The translations under genes were made by a program, and so were the position numbers. A DNA stretch of 64,000 bases from Bacillota bacterium. GTDB lineage: Bacteria > Bacillota > Limnochordia > Darwinibacteriales > JAAYFS01. How positions within the stretch are numbered: position 1 is the first letter of the stretch; every line of letters starts with the position of its first letter. Below, one piece after another: positions 1 through 8,991 of this stretch. The notes under the pieces are model-generated. The model saw only the letters and a program-made list of their open reading frames with translations, searched no databases and was not told the origin of the DNA. The stretch spans positions 16,402 to 80,401 of the forward strand of contig JAAYFS010000015.1 in NCBI GenBank assembly GCA_012728115.1, read 5' to 3'.

Positions 1-688
1 AGAGCTTGGCCAATTCGGCAAAATTCTCTGGTGTAATTTGAGCTAGAATTTCCTCAGCTCTAGTTTTTGCCTCTTCGAGATTGTCTTCGTCGGCTCTAAT
101 TAGGATATGACTTACCTCGATAGTTTCATTTGCATGTCTTACTTCTTCATACAACTCTTTTAATGTTTCCTCAGTAATAGCGATATCGCCCGTGATTTGC
201 TGTTGTAACTTAGTTATCTTTACGTCTTCCGCAAAGTATTCACGAAGATAATCATTTGTTAAACCCACCATGCTTAACCATTGTTCGAAAGTCTCTTCAT
301 CTCCAAAAGTGGATTCTTTCCACTCAGCAATTGCTTCTTCAACCTCAGCTTTCGAAGCTTTAATTTTTCTTTTATTAACTTCTTGCCTTACAATAATCTC
401 GCCGATCAAATCCTCAAGAGCGTTCATTTCTAAAAGCTGATAAGTCCGACTATCAATATAACCAAGTTGTTGTTCGTAATTAGTTAACAACGAATAAAGC
501 GCTCTAGAGAACGTATTATAACTGATCTCCTCGCCATTAACAATAGCAATCGCCGCTTGGGCTGAAGCTTGTTGGCCTCCCCATAACCCGAGGAGCGAAC
601 CTCCTGCCAAAATGCTACCGCCGAGCATACCAAAGATTAAAATCGCAATTAGAAACTTTGTCGAATTGCGCATTTTACTAAAGAGCAC
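1..688 (-). CDS. Membrane-anchored SurA/PrsA-type peptidyl-prolyl isomerase (3' end outside window)
   Basis: Extracytoplasmic protein-folding factor; only the first ~229 codons lie in the window. After a short basic start comes one hydrophobic segment (about residues 12-30), then a SurA-N-like chaperone domain beginning AIVNGEEIS, and at the edge the start of a parvulin domain (EVSHILIRA, later FAELAKL). There is no lipobox cysteine, so it looks anchored by its N-terminal helix rather than being a PrsA lipoprotein. The GTG at 686-688 sits 9 nt after GGAAAGGA; an in-frame ATG at 695-697 overlaps that ribosome site and is less likely. The gene lies downstream of hemZ on the same strand. The family is secure; the exact name is not. 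Confidence 0.8.
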   Translation of the reverse strand, partial: MLFSKMRNSTKFLIAILIFGMLGGSILAGGSLLGLWGGQQASAQAAIAIVNGEEISYNTFSRALYSLLTNYEQQLGYIDSRTYQLLEMNALEDLIGEIIVRQEVNKRKIKASKAEVEEAIAEWKESTFGDEETFEQWLSMVGLTNDYLREYFAEDVKITKLQQQITGDIAITEETLKELYEEVRHANETIEVSHILIRADEDNLEEAKTRAEEILAQITPENFAELAKL

Positions 689-717
689 ATTAACCATTCC
701 TTTCCATTATCCAAAAA

Positions 718-758
718 ATAAAAACAATAATTCCAACGATAATCAACGTTATTGTACT
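718..758 (-). terminator. Possible terminator after hemZ
   Basis: On the minus strand an imperfect hairpin (CAATAACG ... CGTT with a bulge, then ATTATTG) is followed by a T-rich run. It lies between the hemZ stop and the next gene. The stem is AT-rich and interrupted, so this is a weak call. Confidence 0.35.
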
Positions 759-776
759 ACTAAACGCTAGGACATG

Positions 777-2255
777 TCAAACAGAGAAGTATTTCACAAG
801 TTGGCTTTTTTTGTCTGCAATTATCTCCTGAATACTCTTTGCGTAAGTAGCAGGACATTTCGGGTTAGCATGTCTTGAAATCCTTCGCCCATTAATCCCC
901 CCAATGAATTTTGTTATCGCTCCTCCCCCTAAACCGATGATGCTTTGTTTTTCTTCAATCATTTGGATATTGTAGATTGATTCGGTTCCAAGCGGCGCAA
1001 AACCTATGTTTTCTAAATCGCTAAGAATATATCTTTGGCGATATAGATAGTAAGGTTCCATTCCCCATTCACTAGCATACTGACTTGCTAAAGCAAGCAT
1101 CTGTGCTCCTTCTTGTTGAGCCAAATCTAGCTCATCGAAAATCTGGCGCCAATCAGCTGCCCGCTTCATCGCTAAGCTATGAACGGTAAGGTTATCTGGT
1201 TTTAGAGGCTGCAATTGGGTAAGAGTGTATTCCACGTCATATACTCGTTCGCCTGGTAAACCGAGAATAATGTCCGTGTTTATCAAAAAACTACCATACG
1301 AGCGACAATTTTCAAAAGCTACCAGTACATCACCAACAGTGTGACTTCTTCCAACACGGTCCAGGGTCTTTTGGCGCATAGTCTGCGGGTTAATACTTAC
1401 TCGGGTCACATCTGCTTGCGCAAGGATGTGCACGGTATTCTTGGTAAGGGTTTCGGGTCGACCAGCTTCAACTGTGAATTCTTTGTACGATTCTCCGAAA
1501 TATTCTTGAACTAATGCTAATAAAATCTCTAAGTTCCGACCTCTTATGGTAGTGGGGGTCCCTCCACCAAGATAAATAGACTCGACAGGTACGGCTAGAT
1601 CTTTTAGCAACGTGCCAATTTCTTTGATTTCGCAACAAAGAGCCTCAAAAAAGTCCGCTACCAAATGTCCATGACTTTTAAGTGGATAGGCGGCGAAAGA
1701 ACAGTAACCACAACGTGTAGGACAAAATGGAATTCCTAAATAAACACTAATTGGTCCTTTGGGGGATGGATGAAAAAACTCTCGCTGTTTATCGGCGACT
1801 TGAAAAAGTAAGTCGATCTTTTCTTTTGAAACTTGATAAATATCGCTCAAAAAGTTAGCGATATCCTCCTTAGACTTCCCTTCGTCATACAATGCATGTA
1901 CCAATTTGGTAGGCCTTACACCTACCAAGGTACCCCAGGGACTCGGCGGGATATTATAGGCTAGTGAAATCACCGCAAATACTCCCGCTCTGATACGCTC
2001 TCTTGTTCTTAAACGTTTTTCGTCCTCCGCAAACCGCTCTGTATCTACATAGGATTTCTTACCTTCCAAACCCTCAAGTTCCACAGTTACGCAAATACTT
2101 TGCTCCTTACTCTTAACTTCAACAGAAATTTTACGCCCCTTACCAAACTTTGCATCAGGTAGGAGGGATGCAATTGCTCTTCGAACCGTATTTTCATACC
2201 CCGATGGCGCTTCAATTTGGAAACTTTCCTCCAAAAATTGTTGCGGAATAGGCAT
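777..2255 (-). CDS. hemZ: Oxygen-independent coproporphyrinogen III oxidase-like radical SAM protein HemZ
   Basis: Radical SAM enzyme of the HemZ family (coproporphyrinogen dehydrogenase-like, anaerobic tetrapyrrole synthesis). The cluster motif FCPTRCGYC (C-x3-C-x2-C, about residues 178-185) and GGGTPTT are clear. A family-specific N-terminal region of about 170 residues precedes the radical SAM barrel, as in Bacillus HemZ (about 500 aa). I start at ATG 2253-2255 because AAGGAG lies upstream; a TTG at 2280-2282 would overlap dtd and has no ribosome site. It is the last gene of recJ-apt-relA-dtd-hemZ. A second radical SAM protein of this superfamily, hemW, is at 48197-49351. True in vivo activity of HemZ is not certain from sequence. 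Confidence 0.88.
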   Translation of the reverse strand: MPIPQQFLEESFQIEAPSGYENTVRRAIASLLPDAKFGKGRKISVEVKSKEQSICVTVELEGLEGKKSYVDTERFAEDEKRLRTRERIRAGVFAVISLAYNIPPSPWGTLVGVRPTKLVHALYDEGKSKEDIANFLSDIYQVSKEKIDLLFQVADKQREFFHPSPKGPISVYLGIPFCPTRCGYCSFAAYPLKSHGHLVADFFEALCCEIKEIGTLLKDLAVPVESIYLGGGTPTTIRGRNLEILLALVQEYFGESYKEFTVEAGRPETLTKNTVHILAQADVTRVSINPQTMRQKTLDRVGRSHTVGDVLVAFENCRSYGSFLINTDIILGLPGERVYDVEYTLTQLQPLKPDNLTVHSLAMKRAADWRQIFDELDLAQQEGAQMLALASQYASEWGMEPYYLYRQRYILSDLENIGFAPLGTESIYNIQMIEEKQSIIGLGGGAITKFIGGINGRRISRHANPKCPATYAKSIQEIIADKKSQLVKYFSV

Positions 2256-2259
2256 AATC

Positions 2260-2709
2260 TTAGAATTCTCCTTTAGAATCAAGCATTAGGGTTACAGGTC
2301 CATCGTTTAATAATTCGACCTTCATATCTGCCTGAAACACACCAGTTTCCGTCGGAACACCAGCTGCTTTGAGACAATCCACGAAGTACTGATAGAGTCT
2401 TTCTGCATCTTCTGGCGTCGCGGCTTTTGAAAAACTAGGCCTCCGACCTCTCCTACAATCACCAAATAAAGTAAACTGGGAAACCACTAAAGCTTCCCCT
2501 GCGATATCTTTCAAAGATAAGTTCATTTTACCTACAGAATCCGAAAAAATTCGCAAATTCGCTATTTTATCTGCTAGGAATTCTGCATCCTTCTCTGAAT
2601 CATCTCCGCCAACACCAAGTAAAATCAATAACCCGTCCTCAATTTTGCCATGAATTTCTTGGGCAACTTTAACTGAGGCATAGCGAACTCTTTGAACAAC
2701 AGCACGCAT
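2260..2709 (-). CDS. dtd: D-aminoacyl-tRNA deacylase
   Basis: Removes D-amino acids (and glycine from tRNA-Ala) mischarged on tRNA; cytosolic homodimer. At 149 aa it is the family's full length, with the hallmark motifs SQFTLFGD in the middle and [11 protein letters not shown] near the end, which form the cross-dimer active site. It begins MRAVVQRV as typical Dtd proteins do. It directly follows relA, 27 nt after its stop, an arrangement conserved in many Bacillota. Confidence 0.96.
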   Translation of the reverse strand: MRAVVQRVRYASVKVAQEIHGKIEDGLLILLGVGGDDSEKDAEFLADKIANLRIFSDSVGKMNLSLKDIAGEALVVSQFTLFGDCRRGRRPSFSKAATPEDAERLYQYFVDCLKAAGVPTETGVFQADMKVELLNDGPVTLMLDSKGEF

Positions 2710-2736
2710 CTATATATTCAACTCCTGAAAGATTTA

Positions 2737-4869
2737 TTAGGTTGGATTTGCTCTTCGAACACTAATCACACCATCAACTTGACGAAGGCGATTCATCACC
2801 ATGTTCATATGATCTAAGTTACGAATATCAACCACTAAATGGATATTCGCCAGTTCATCCCTTCCTTTTCTGGCGTTTACCGCTTCAATATCTGTATTTA
2901 CCTCTGTAACACTGTTCATCAACTTTGCTAAAAGATTAACCCGATCGATCGCTGTGATTTCAATTTCCACAGGATATGAACCTGTTTCTTTTGTTCCCCA
3001 AGAAACTTCGATTTGGCGACCATCATTACTAGCAATACTAGCGATATTCGGGCAATCGGTTCGATGAATCGATACGCCTCGTCCTCGAGTGATATAACCT
3101 ACAATATCATCGCCAGGAACAGGATTGCAACATTTGGAAAATCTAACTAATGGGTTATCTATTCCCTTGATGACAACGCCCTTAGTGTCGCGCGAACGTT
3201 TCTTAGCGACTTTGGGAATGGACTTTTCTTCTACTTCTCTTCCGATTATTTTCTGCAATATTTGTTGCGGGGATACTCTACCAAAACCAACACTTGCCAG
3301 TAAATCTTCTGCGGAAGCTACTCCATAGCGCTTGGCGATCTCCACCAATTTTTCCTCGATTAAGATTTCTTTCGGTTCGAGATTAGCTTTTTTAATTTCC
3401 CTTTCTAAAGCCTCTTTTCCACGTAGAACATTCTCTTCGCGTCTTTCTTCCTTCAGCCAGCTACGAATCTTATTCTTCGCCTTGGAAGTCTTAACAAAAT
3501 TAAGCCAGTCTTGGCTAGGGGAAGCATGCCTGCTGGTAAGGATTTCCACAAACTCACCGTTCTTTAATTCATAATCCAATGTAACGATTCGACTATTTAC
3601 CTTGGCTCCCACGCACCTAAGACCGATATCTGTATGAACATCGAAAGCAAAATCCACTGGCGTTGAACCCTTTGGTAAAGACTTTACATCTCCTTTAGGA
3701 GTAAAGACAAAAACTTCATCTTCAAATAAATCGATTTTTAACGAATCCATGAATTCTTCAGGATCCTTCATCTCCTGAAGCCACTCTACTGCTTCCCTGA
3801 GCCACTGGATTTTGTGATTGTAACTTTGAGCCTTTGATTGCCCTTCTTTATATAGCCAGTGAGCAGCGACTCCTTTTTCCGCGATTCGATGCATTTCCCA
3901 AGTACGAATTTGGATTTCATAAGATTCACCATTAGGTCCAATCACGGTTGTATGCAAGGATTGATACATATTGGACTTAGGCATGGCAATATAATCCTTG
4001 AATCGCCCAGGTATCGGTTTCCACACGGTATGGATTATGCCCAACACCGCATAACAATCTTTAACCGAATCAACGATCACCCGAACTGCCATGAGATCAT
4101 AGATTTCATCCAACGTTTTATTTTGCGACCGCATCTTCTGGTAAATGCTATAAAAATGTTTTGGGCGCCCTTGGATATCGCAGTTTATCCCAACCTCATC
4201 GAGTTTAGTTTTCACGATATTCATCACGTTTTGGAGTTCGCCCTCACGTTCTTTACGCTTTTTCGAGATACTGTTGACCAAAGCATAGTATTCTTCTGGC
4301 CACAAGTAGCGAAAAGCAATATCTTCCATTTCAAACTTGATTGTCCAAATTCCTAGTCTATGAGCTAACGGAACGTAGATATCAAGAGTTTCTTCGGCGA
4401 TCTTTTTTTGTCTCTCTTCGCTTAAATGCCTAAGCGTTCGCATATTATGCAAGCGATCAGCTAGTTTAATCAGGATCACTCGAATATCCTTAGCCATAGC
4501 GAAGATCATTTTCCGGAGATTCTCCGCTTGACGTTCGAATGTGTTTTTAAATGGAAGTTGTTCAAGCTTGGTAACACCATCAACTAACATTAAAATTTGG
4601 GGACCAAATTCATCTTTAAGTTGCTCTCGTGTTACACTCGTGTCCTCCAGGACATCATGAAGAAGACCCGCAACGATGGTTTCGACATCGAGTTCAAGTT
4701 CGGCCAAAATACAGGCAACCTCAAAAGGATGCTCAAAATATGGCTCGCCCGATTCCCGCAACTGCCCTTCATGAGCATTTTTGGAAAACTCGTACGCCCG
4801 CCGTATTAGGTCATGATTAACCGAAGGGTAATATTTGGTTACCTGTTCAATTAAAACCTTCAGGTCCAA
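2737..4869 (-). CDS. relA: Bifunctional (p)ppGpp synthetase/hydrolase
   Basis: Long Rel enzyme (710 aa) that makes and degrades the alarmone (p)ppGpp in the stringent response. The HD hydrolase domain is intact (HPFEVACILAEL, then LLHDVLEDT, about residues 45-75), so it should degrade as well as synthesise. The synthetase domain carries GRFKDYIAMPKSNMYQSLHT (about residues 287-306), then a TGS domain (VFVFTPKGDVKSLPKGSTP) and a C-terminal ACT domain (about 640-710) for ribosome sensing. It lies between apt and dtd in a purine/stringent-response cluster, linking alarmone control with purine salvage (apt; hpt close by). Confidence 0.96.
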   Translation of the reverse strand: MDLKVLIEQVTKYYPSVNHDLIRRAYEFSKNAHEGQLRESGEPYFEHPFEVACILAELELDVETIVAGLLHDVLEDTSVTREQLKDEFGPQILMLVDGVTKLEQLPFKNTFERQAENLRKMIFAMAKDIRVILIKLADRLHNMRTLRHLSEERQKKIAEETLDIYVPLAHRLGIWTIKFEMEDIAFRYLWPEEYYALVNSISKKRKEREGELQNVMNIVKTKLDEVGINCDIQGRPKHFYSIYQKMRSQNKTLDEIYDLMAVRVIVDSVKDCYAVLGIIHTVWKPIPGRFKDYIAMPKSNMYQSLHTTVIGPNGESYEIQIRTWEMHRIAEKGVAAHWLYKEGQSKAQSYNHKIQWLREAVEWLQEMKDPEEFMDSLKIDLFEDEVFVFTPKGDVKSLPKGSTPVDFAFDVHTDIGLRCVGAKVNSRIVTLDYELKNGEFVEILTSRHASPSQDWLNFVKTSKAKNKIRSWLKEERREENVLRGKEALEREIKKANLEPKEILIEEKLVEIAKRYGVASAEDLLASVGFGRVSPQQILQKIIGREVEEKSIPKVAKKRSRDTKGVVIKGIDNPLVRFSKCCNPVPGDDIVGYITRGRGVSIHRTDCPNIASIASNDGRQIEVSWGTKETGSYPVEIEITAIDRVNLLAKLMNSVTEVNTDIEAVNARKGRDELANIHLVVDIRNLDHMNMVMNRLRQVDGVISVRRANPT

Positions 4870-4890
4870 TGGTCCACCTTCTCCTTACAA

Positions 4891-5409
4891 CTAGTCATCA
4901 TACTGAACTAGAGTTAAAATATCGTAATCCTTGAGATTCTTACGGCCTTCTAAAGCCGAAAGCTCTACCAAGAACGCAAATCCAGCGATTTTTCCACCTA
5001 ATCTTTCAATTAAGTTTGCCGCGGCAGCGATTGTACCGCCTGTCGCTAGCAAGTCATCAACCAAGAGTACATTTGATCCTGGTTTAAAAGAATCAGTATG
5101 GATTTCCAATGAGTCCGTACCATATTCTAATGCATAATCCACCTTTAAAACGTCTCCAGGTAGTTTTCCAGGTTTTCTGATTAGAGTAAAACCTAATCCC
5201 ATTTCATAAGCTAGAGGAGCCCCAAGGAGAAAACCTCGGGATTCAACTCCGACAACCATATCGATCTTTTTATCTTTAAAATACTCAGCCATAGTTTTAA
5301 TTACATACCTAAAAGCTTCGGCGTCTTTTAGAAGGGTAGTAATATCTTTAAAACTAATACCTGGCTTAGGAAAGTCTGGAATAACCCTTATCTTTTCTTT
5401 GAGATTCAT
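4891..5409 (-). CDS. apt: Adenine phosphoribosyltransferase
   Basis: Converts adenine and PRPP to AMP (purine salvage). The 172-residue protein from ATG 5407-5409 is normal for the family; the frame stays open 24 codons further upstream but that part lies inside recJ and resembles nothing. The PRPP loop VLLVDDLLATGGT and the N-terminal IPDFPKPGISFKDIT are diagnostic. GAAAGGGG lies about 11 nt before the start. With this start the gene overlaps the 3' end of recJ by 44 nt in another frame, which suggests translational coupling. Confidence 0.95.
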   Translation of the reverse strand: MNLKEKIRVIPDFPKPGISFKDITTLLKDAEAFRYVIKTMAEYFKDKKIDMVVGVESRGFLLGAPLAYEMGLGFTLIRKPGKLPGDVLKVDYALEYGTDSLEIHTDSFKPGSNVLLVDDLLATGGTIAAAANLIERLGGKIAGFAFLVELSALEGRKNLKDYDILTLVQYDD

Positions 5410-7975
5410 TAGTGAAAAAGCCCCTTTCCAAACAGTTTCGCAAAAACATAATAATTTGGTTACGTTTTTCCATACCTTCATTATACAGAACTGACCAAGT
5501 CAAGTCTAGTTTATTATCGGGTTTTGGCATGAGTTTGATGGTATTTTCGTTCATTGAAACTAGACCCAACTCATCAAAAACTCCAATCGCGTACGCCACC
5601 CCAGGTGCCAGATTGAGGCTCGAGCTTAAAGTTACTAATTCTTCCTTTGTATAACTATCCTGCTTGCTTCTTACTAAAGCTAAGTATAGCTTTGCGAGGT
5701 CATTTCGGTCCAAAAAGGTATTGCGCACATAAGCCGCAAGTTCCGCTAAGTCCCGACTCCCGTAGAGAGCGTGGATTTTTCCATCTTTTTTTAGGATTTC
5801 TTCGAAAGTGAAAAAAAATGACTTAGAATACGGTAGATCAGATATATAAACCGAATCAGTTTCCCAGCGAATATAGGAAATAAAGCTTGGGTCGGTTGAA
5901 ACTAACCAAGTTATTTGGTTAGTTACTAGTAACTCTTTTAACTCACTTTGTTCCTCATCAGACAGTAGTTCATGATAAAATCCTATATGGTCAGCAACGC
6001 CAAGAAATCTGATTCTTAACTCACGGCAAAGCTCTAGTGCTTTTAATGGAGTGCTTACATAAATAACAGCTTTCTCTTTGGCACTGGAGTGTTCTAAAAT
6101 ATAACTCACTTTATCAAATTGACCGCGGGCATCAACCACCTGCCTATTTATCTTAAGTTCCCCCACAGAATCTAATGTCTCACTAGTCTTGGATTCTAAA
6201 TAAAGTTTTTGAACCAAGGAATATTCAGGTGGGAAATCCCAAGGATAGTTTTGGATCATCCATTTTTCAATAAAGGTGGTTTTATTATCTCTACTGCGCA
6301 TATCTCGAAGAACCAACTGGACACAGCGCCGATTATTCCACTCATTAATTTGCGGATCAACTAAAAATTCTACACTTTCTTGATGTTTTTTGAGATAATC
6401 TACTTGTTCACCCATATTAAAACCGATTGCATCAACGATTTTACCTGTATGGTCCTGTAACTTACACTTTAAGTGCTTGTTATCCTTACCCACCAAAGTA
6501 AAATCAACGATTGATGTATTCACCTGCAATACAGGTTTAGGATTACCCATGCCATACGGTTCAAGTAGTTCAAGTTCCTCAATAAAACTCTCTGTTACGT
6601 CACTAAGCGCCATTACAGCATCGATTTTTTTTAAAGGAATATAATCTTCTGCAGTCAAGGTTTCATCGGCGATTCTAACCAACCTCTGGCGAAACTCATC
6701 GATTCTATCGCTCTGAATCGTTAAGCCAGCAGCCATCTCATGTCCGCCAAATCTGTCAAGAAGATCACTACAACTTTTGATCCCTTGAAAGATATTAAAT
6801 CCTTCAATGCTGCGAGCAGATGCTTTTCCAACACCTTCCTCAATCCCAATGACCACGGTTGGGCGATAGAAAGCCTCAACCAGCCTGGATGCCACAATAC
6901 CAATTACTCCAGGGTGCCAACCTTCACCATCAACAACGATGGCTGCATCTTTTTCCCAACCGTTTTCGATCACTTTCTTCTTTGCTTCGGTAAAGATCCG
7001 TGATTCCATGGATTGCCTAGCTCGATTTTCCTCTTCCAATAATTGTGCCAATTCTTCCGCTTTTTCTTCATCCTCTGATAGTAATAAATCCACTCCTTTA
7101 GTTGGATCTCCCATCCGCCCAACTGCATTGAGACGTGGACCAAGCCTGAAAGCTAAATCTACTGCGTCAATCTTGGAATTTAAGCCTGCAACTTTAATTA
7201 ATGCTTTTAACCCTACTTTATCGGTTTGGTTCAACCGCTCTAAACCATACTTAGTGTAAATCCTGTTTTCATCTAATAATGGTACAATATCAGCTACTGT
7301 ACCAAGCGCCACAAGATCGAGATGTTTCGAACAGTCTATCTCATAAATACTAGCCAAGGCTTCCACTAGCTTGTATGCCACTCCCACTCCCGCCAAGTCC
7401 TTGAATGGATAAGTACAATCATTCCGTTTCGGATTTAGAACCGCTATCGCATCAGGTAGTACATCGCCAGGTTCATGATGATCCGAAATGATAACATCTA
7501 GTCCTAGACTATTAGCATAAGCTACTTCATCGTACGAAACGATTCCACAATCAACCGTAATCAACAAGTCATTGCTCTGCGATAATTCCATAATCGCTTC
7601 CGAGTTAAGCCCATAACCTTCTTCCATCCGGTGGGGAATGTAAAAGGAGATTTGGTTCGGGCAAAGTCCTCTAAAAACTCTGACCAATAATGCGGTTGCG
7701 GTCTGCCCATCTACATCATAATCGCCATAGACTGCAATACGTTCCTTTCTCTCAATAGCCAACTTAATCCGTTCAACTGCTTTATCCATGTCTTTAAGAA
7801 GAAATGGAGAATGTGTTTGATTTAACGTTAAATTTAAAAAAGATTGTGCTTTTTCAACACAATCAATACCTCTGTTAAGTAGGATACGAGCGATAATCGG
7901 TGATATATCTAAGAGTGAAGCTAATTCCTTTGCCCGAGCATCATCCGCTGGGGCGACCCATCTTTTTGGTTCCAT
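5366..7975 (-). CDS. recJ: Single-stranded-DNA-specific exonuclease RecJ
   Basis: 5'-3' ssDNA exonuclease of recombination and repair. The DHH phosphoesterase core shows YGDYDVDGQ (about residue 83), VDCGIVS, SDHH (164-167) and GTVADIVPL; the DHHA1 domain follows with GWHPGVIGIVASR and GGHEMAAGL (410-418), then an OB-like region. At 869 aa it is long; the last 270 residues form the C-terminal domain seen in Bacillota RecJ. First gene of the recJ-apt-relA-dtd-hemZ run. Its last 44 nt overlap the apt start. It is transcribed away from hpt, so the 122-nt gap at 7976-8097 must hold both promoters. Confidence 0.95.
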   Translation of the reverse strand: MEPKRWVAPADDARAKELASLLDISPIIARILLNRGIDCVEKAQSFLNLTLNQTHSPFLLKDMDKAVERIKLAIERKERIAVYGDYDVDGQTATALLVRVFRGLCPNQISFYIPHRMEEGYGLNSEAIMELSQSNDLLITVDCGIVSYDEVAYANSLGLDVIISDHHEPGDVLPDAIAVLNPKRNDCTYPFKDLAGVGVAYKLVEALASIYEIDCSKHLDLVALGTVADIVPLLDENRIYTKYGLERLNQTDKVGLKALIKVAGLNSKIDAVDLAFRLGPRLNAVGRMGDPTKGVDLLLSEDEEKAEELAQLLEEENRARQSMESRIFTEAKKKVIENGWEKDAAIVVDGEGWHPGVIGIVASRLVEAFYRPTVVIGIEEGVGKASARSIEGFNIFQGIKSCSDLLDRFGGHEMAAGLTIQSDRIDEFRQRLVRIADETLTAEDYIPLKKIDAVMALSDVTESFIEELELLEPYGMGNPKPVLQVNTSIVDFTLVGKDNKHLKCKLQDHTGKIVDAIGFNMGEQVDYLKKHQESVEFLVDPQINEWNNRRCVQLVLRDMRSRDNKTTFIEKWMIQNYPWDFPPEYSLVQKLYLESKTSETLDSVGELKINRQVVDARGQFDKVSYILEHSSAKEKAVIYVSTPLKALELCRELRIRFLGVADHIGFYHELLSDEEQSELKELLVTNQITWLVSTDPSFISYIRWETDSVYISDLPYSKSFFFTFEEILKKDGKIHALYGSRDLAELAAYVRNTFLDRNDLAKLYLALVRSKQDSYTKEELVTLSSSLNLAPGVAYAIGVFDELGLVSMNENTIKLMPKPDNKLDLTWSVLYNEGMEKRNQIIMFLRNCLERGFFTNESQRKDKGYSRLS

Positions 7976-8035
7976 TATGTTCCCTCCACAAACTCTACTT
8001 CTACATGGTCACCCTATCTCCTGCCGATCAATCCC

Positions 8036-8064
8036 TTGATTTTTCGGTTCACCAATAGTATCAT
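8036..8064 (+). promoter_or_regulatory. Predicted SigA-type promoter of hpt
   Basis: TTGATT and TATCAT are separated by 17 nt, ending 33 nt before the hpt start codon. Sequence match only. Confidence 0.5.
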
Positions 8065-8097
8065 AAAATAATCAAACAAAGAGAGGAGTCACATAAA

Positions 8098-8991
8098 TTG
8101 GATGTCTTAGAAAGCATACTAATATCGGAAGAGCAGATTCAACAAAGGGTCCGCGAATTAGCCCAGCAGATAAATAAAGACTATGCGGGTAAGACGGTAC
8201 ATTTATTATGTATTCTCAAAGGCGGATTAATGTTCCTGACTGATTTAGCAAAACATCTTACCATGCCAGTTACCTTTGATTTTATCGCTATTTCAAGCTA
8301 TGGTGATGCAACAAAATCGTCTGGGGTTGTCCGCATAACCAAAGACCTTGAACAAAGTATCGAAGGTAAGCATGTAATAATTGTGGAAGATATCATTGAT
8401 ACTGGGCTCACATTAAGCTATCTAGTAAAAAATCTTGAAAGCCGTAATCCAGCCAGTGTCAAGATCTGCACTTTATTAGACAAACCCGAAAACCGCGACG
8501 TGGAAATCCCTGTAGACTATGTGGGTTTTCAGGTCCCCAACCTCTTCTTAGTTGGCTATGGACTAGACTTTCAAGAATTATACCGCAACAATCCATATAT
8601 TTTTGTTTTAAAACCAGAGTACTACACCGATAAAAATCTTCCTGAACGGAGAATCGAAATCAACAACCAAAGTCCCATAATACCAGCGATAAAGAAACCT
8701 GACAATCCGATAAGAGGTACTTGTAAAAATCGCGGTCCACTATCGATAGAGAATAATAGCGACGATCCTACAATCAATGCACCAGTAATGAGACCGAAAG
8801 CTATTCGGTTTGAAATAATGTCCAACCTGTTTATGAAGTTTTCTAAACCTTCGTGCTGGAATCTGATTCTTAATTCGCCCTCGTCCATGGTGCGAAGTAC
8901 TGAATCTAGATTCGAAGGCAATTTACTTAAGGTTTCGAGCCATTCGGTTGAGGAACGAATACCGCGCTCAATCACAGAAGTTGGGCTGTAA
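8098..8991 (+). CDS. hpt: Hypoxanthine phosphoribosyltransferase with run-on C-terminus
   Basis: Purine salvage enzyme (hypoxanthine/guanine plus PRPP to IMP/GMP). It starts with TTG, with GAGAGGAG 9 nt upstream. The PRPP loop VIIVEDIIDTGLTL and the typical end of the fold, [22 protein letters not shown], are present by residue ~176. Normal family proteins stop at about 180 residues, but this frame continues to 297. The extra ~115 codons run antisense through the 3' end of ubiB and resemble no domain. A TAA lies in another frame at 8631-8633, just where a stop would be expected, so a one-base indel or a lost stop is likely. The enzyme part itself is intact. Confidence 0.85.
   Translation: MDVLESILISEEQIQQRVRELAQQINKDYAGKTVHLLCILKGGLMFLTDLAKHLTMPVTFDFIAISSYGDATKSSGVVRITKDLEQSIEGKHVIIVEDIIDTGLTLSYLVKNLESRNPASVKICTLLDKPENRDVEIPVDYVGFQVPNLFLVGYGLDFQELYRNNPYIFVLKPEYYTDKNLPERRIEINNQSPIIPAIKKPDNPIRGTCKNRGPLSIENNSDDPTINAPVMRPKAIRFEIMSNLFMKFSKPSCWNLILNSPSSMVRSTESRFEGNLLKVSSHSVEERIPRSITEVGL

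Noticed and set aside
3859..4356. Long plus-strand open frame inside relA
   Set aside because: Antisense shadow of a conserved coding sequence; no start signal and no protein resemblance.
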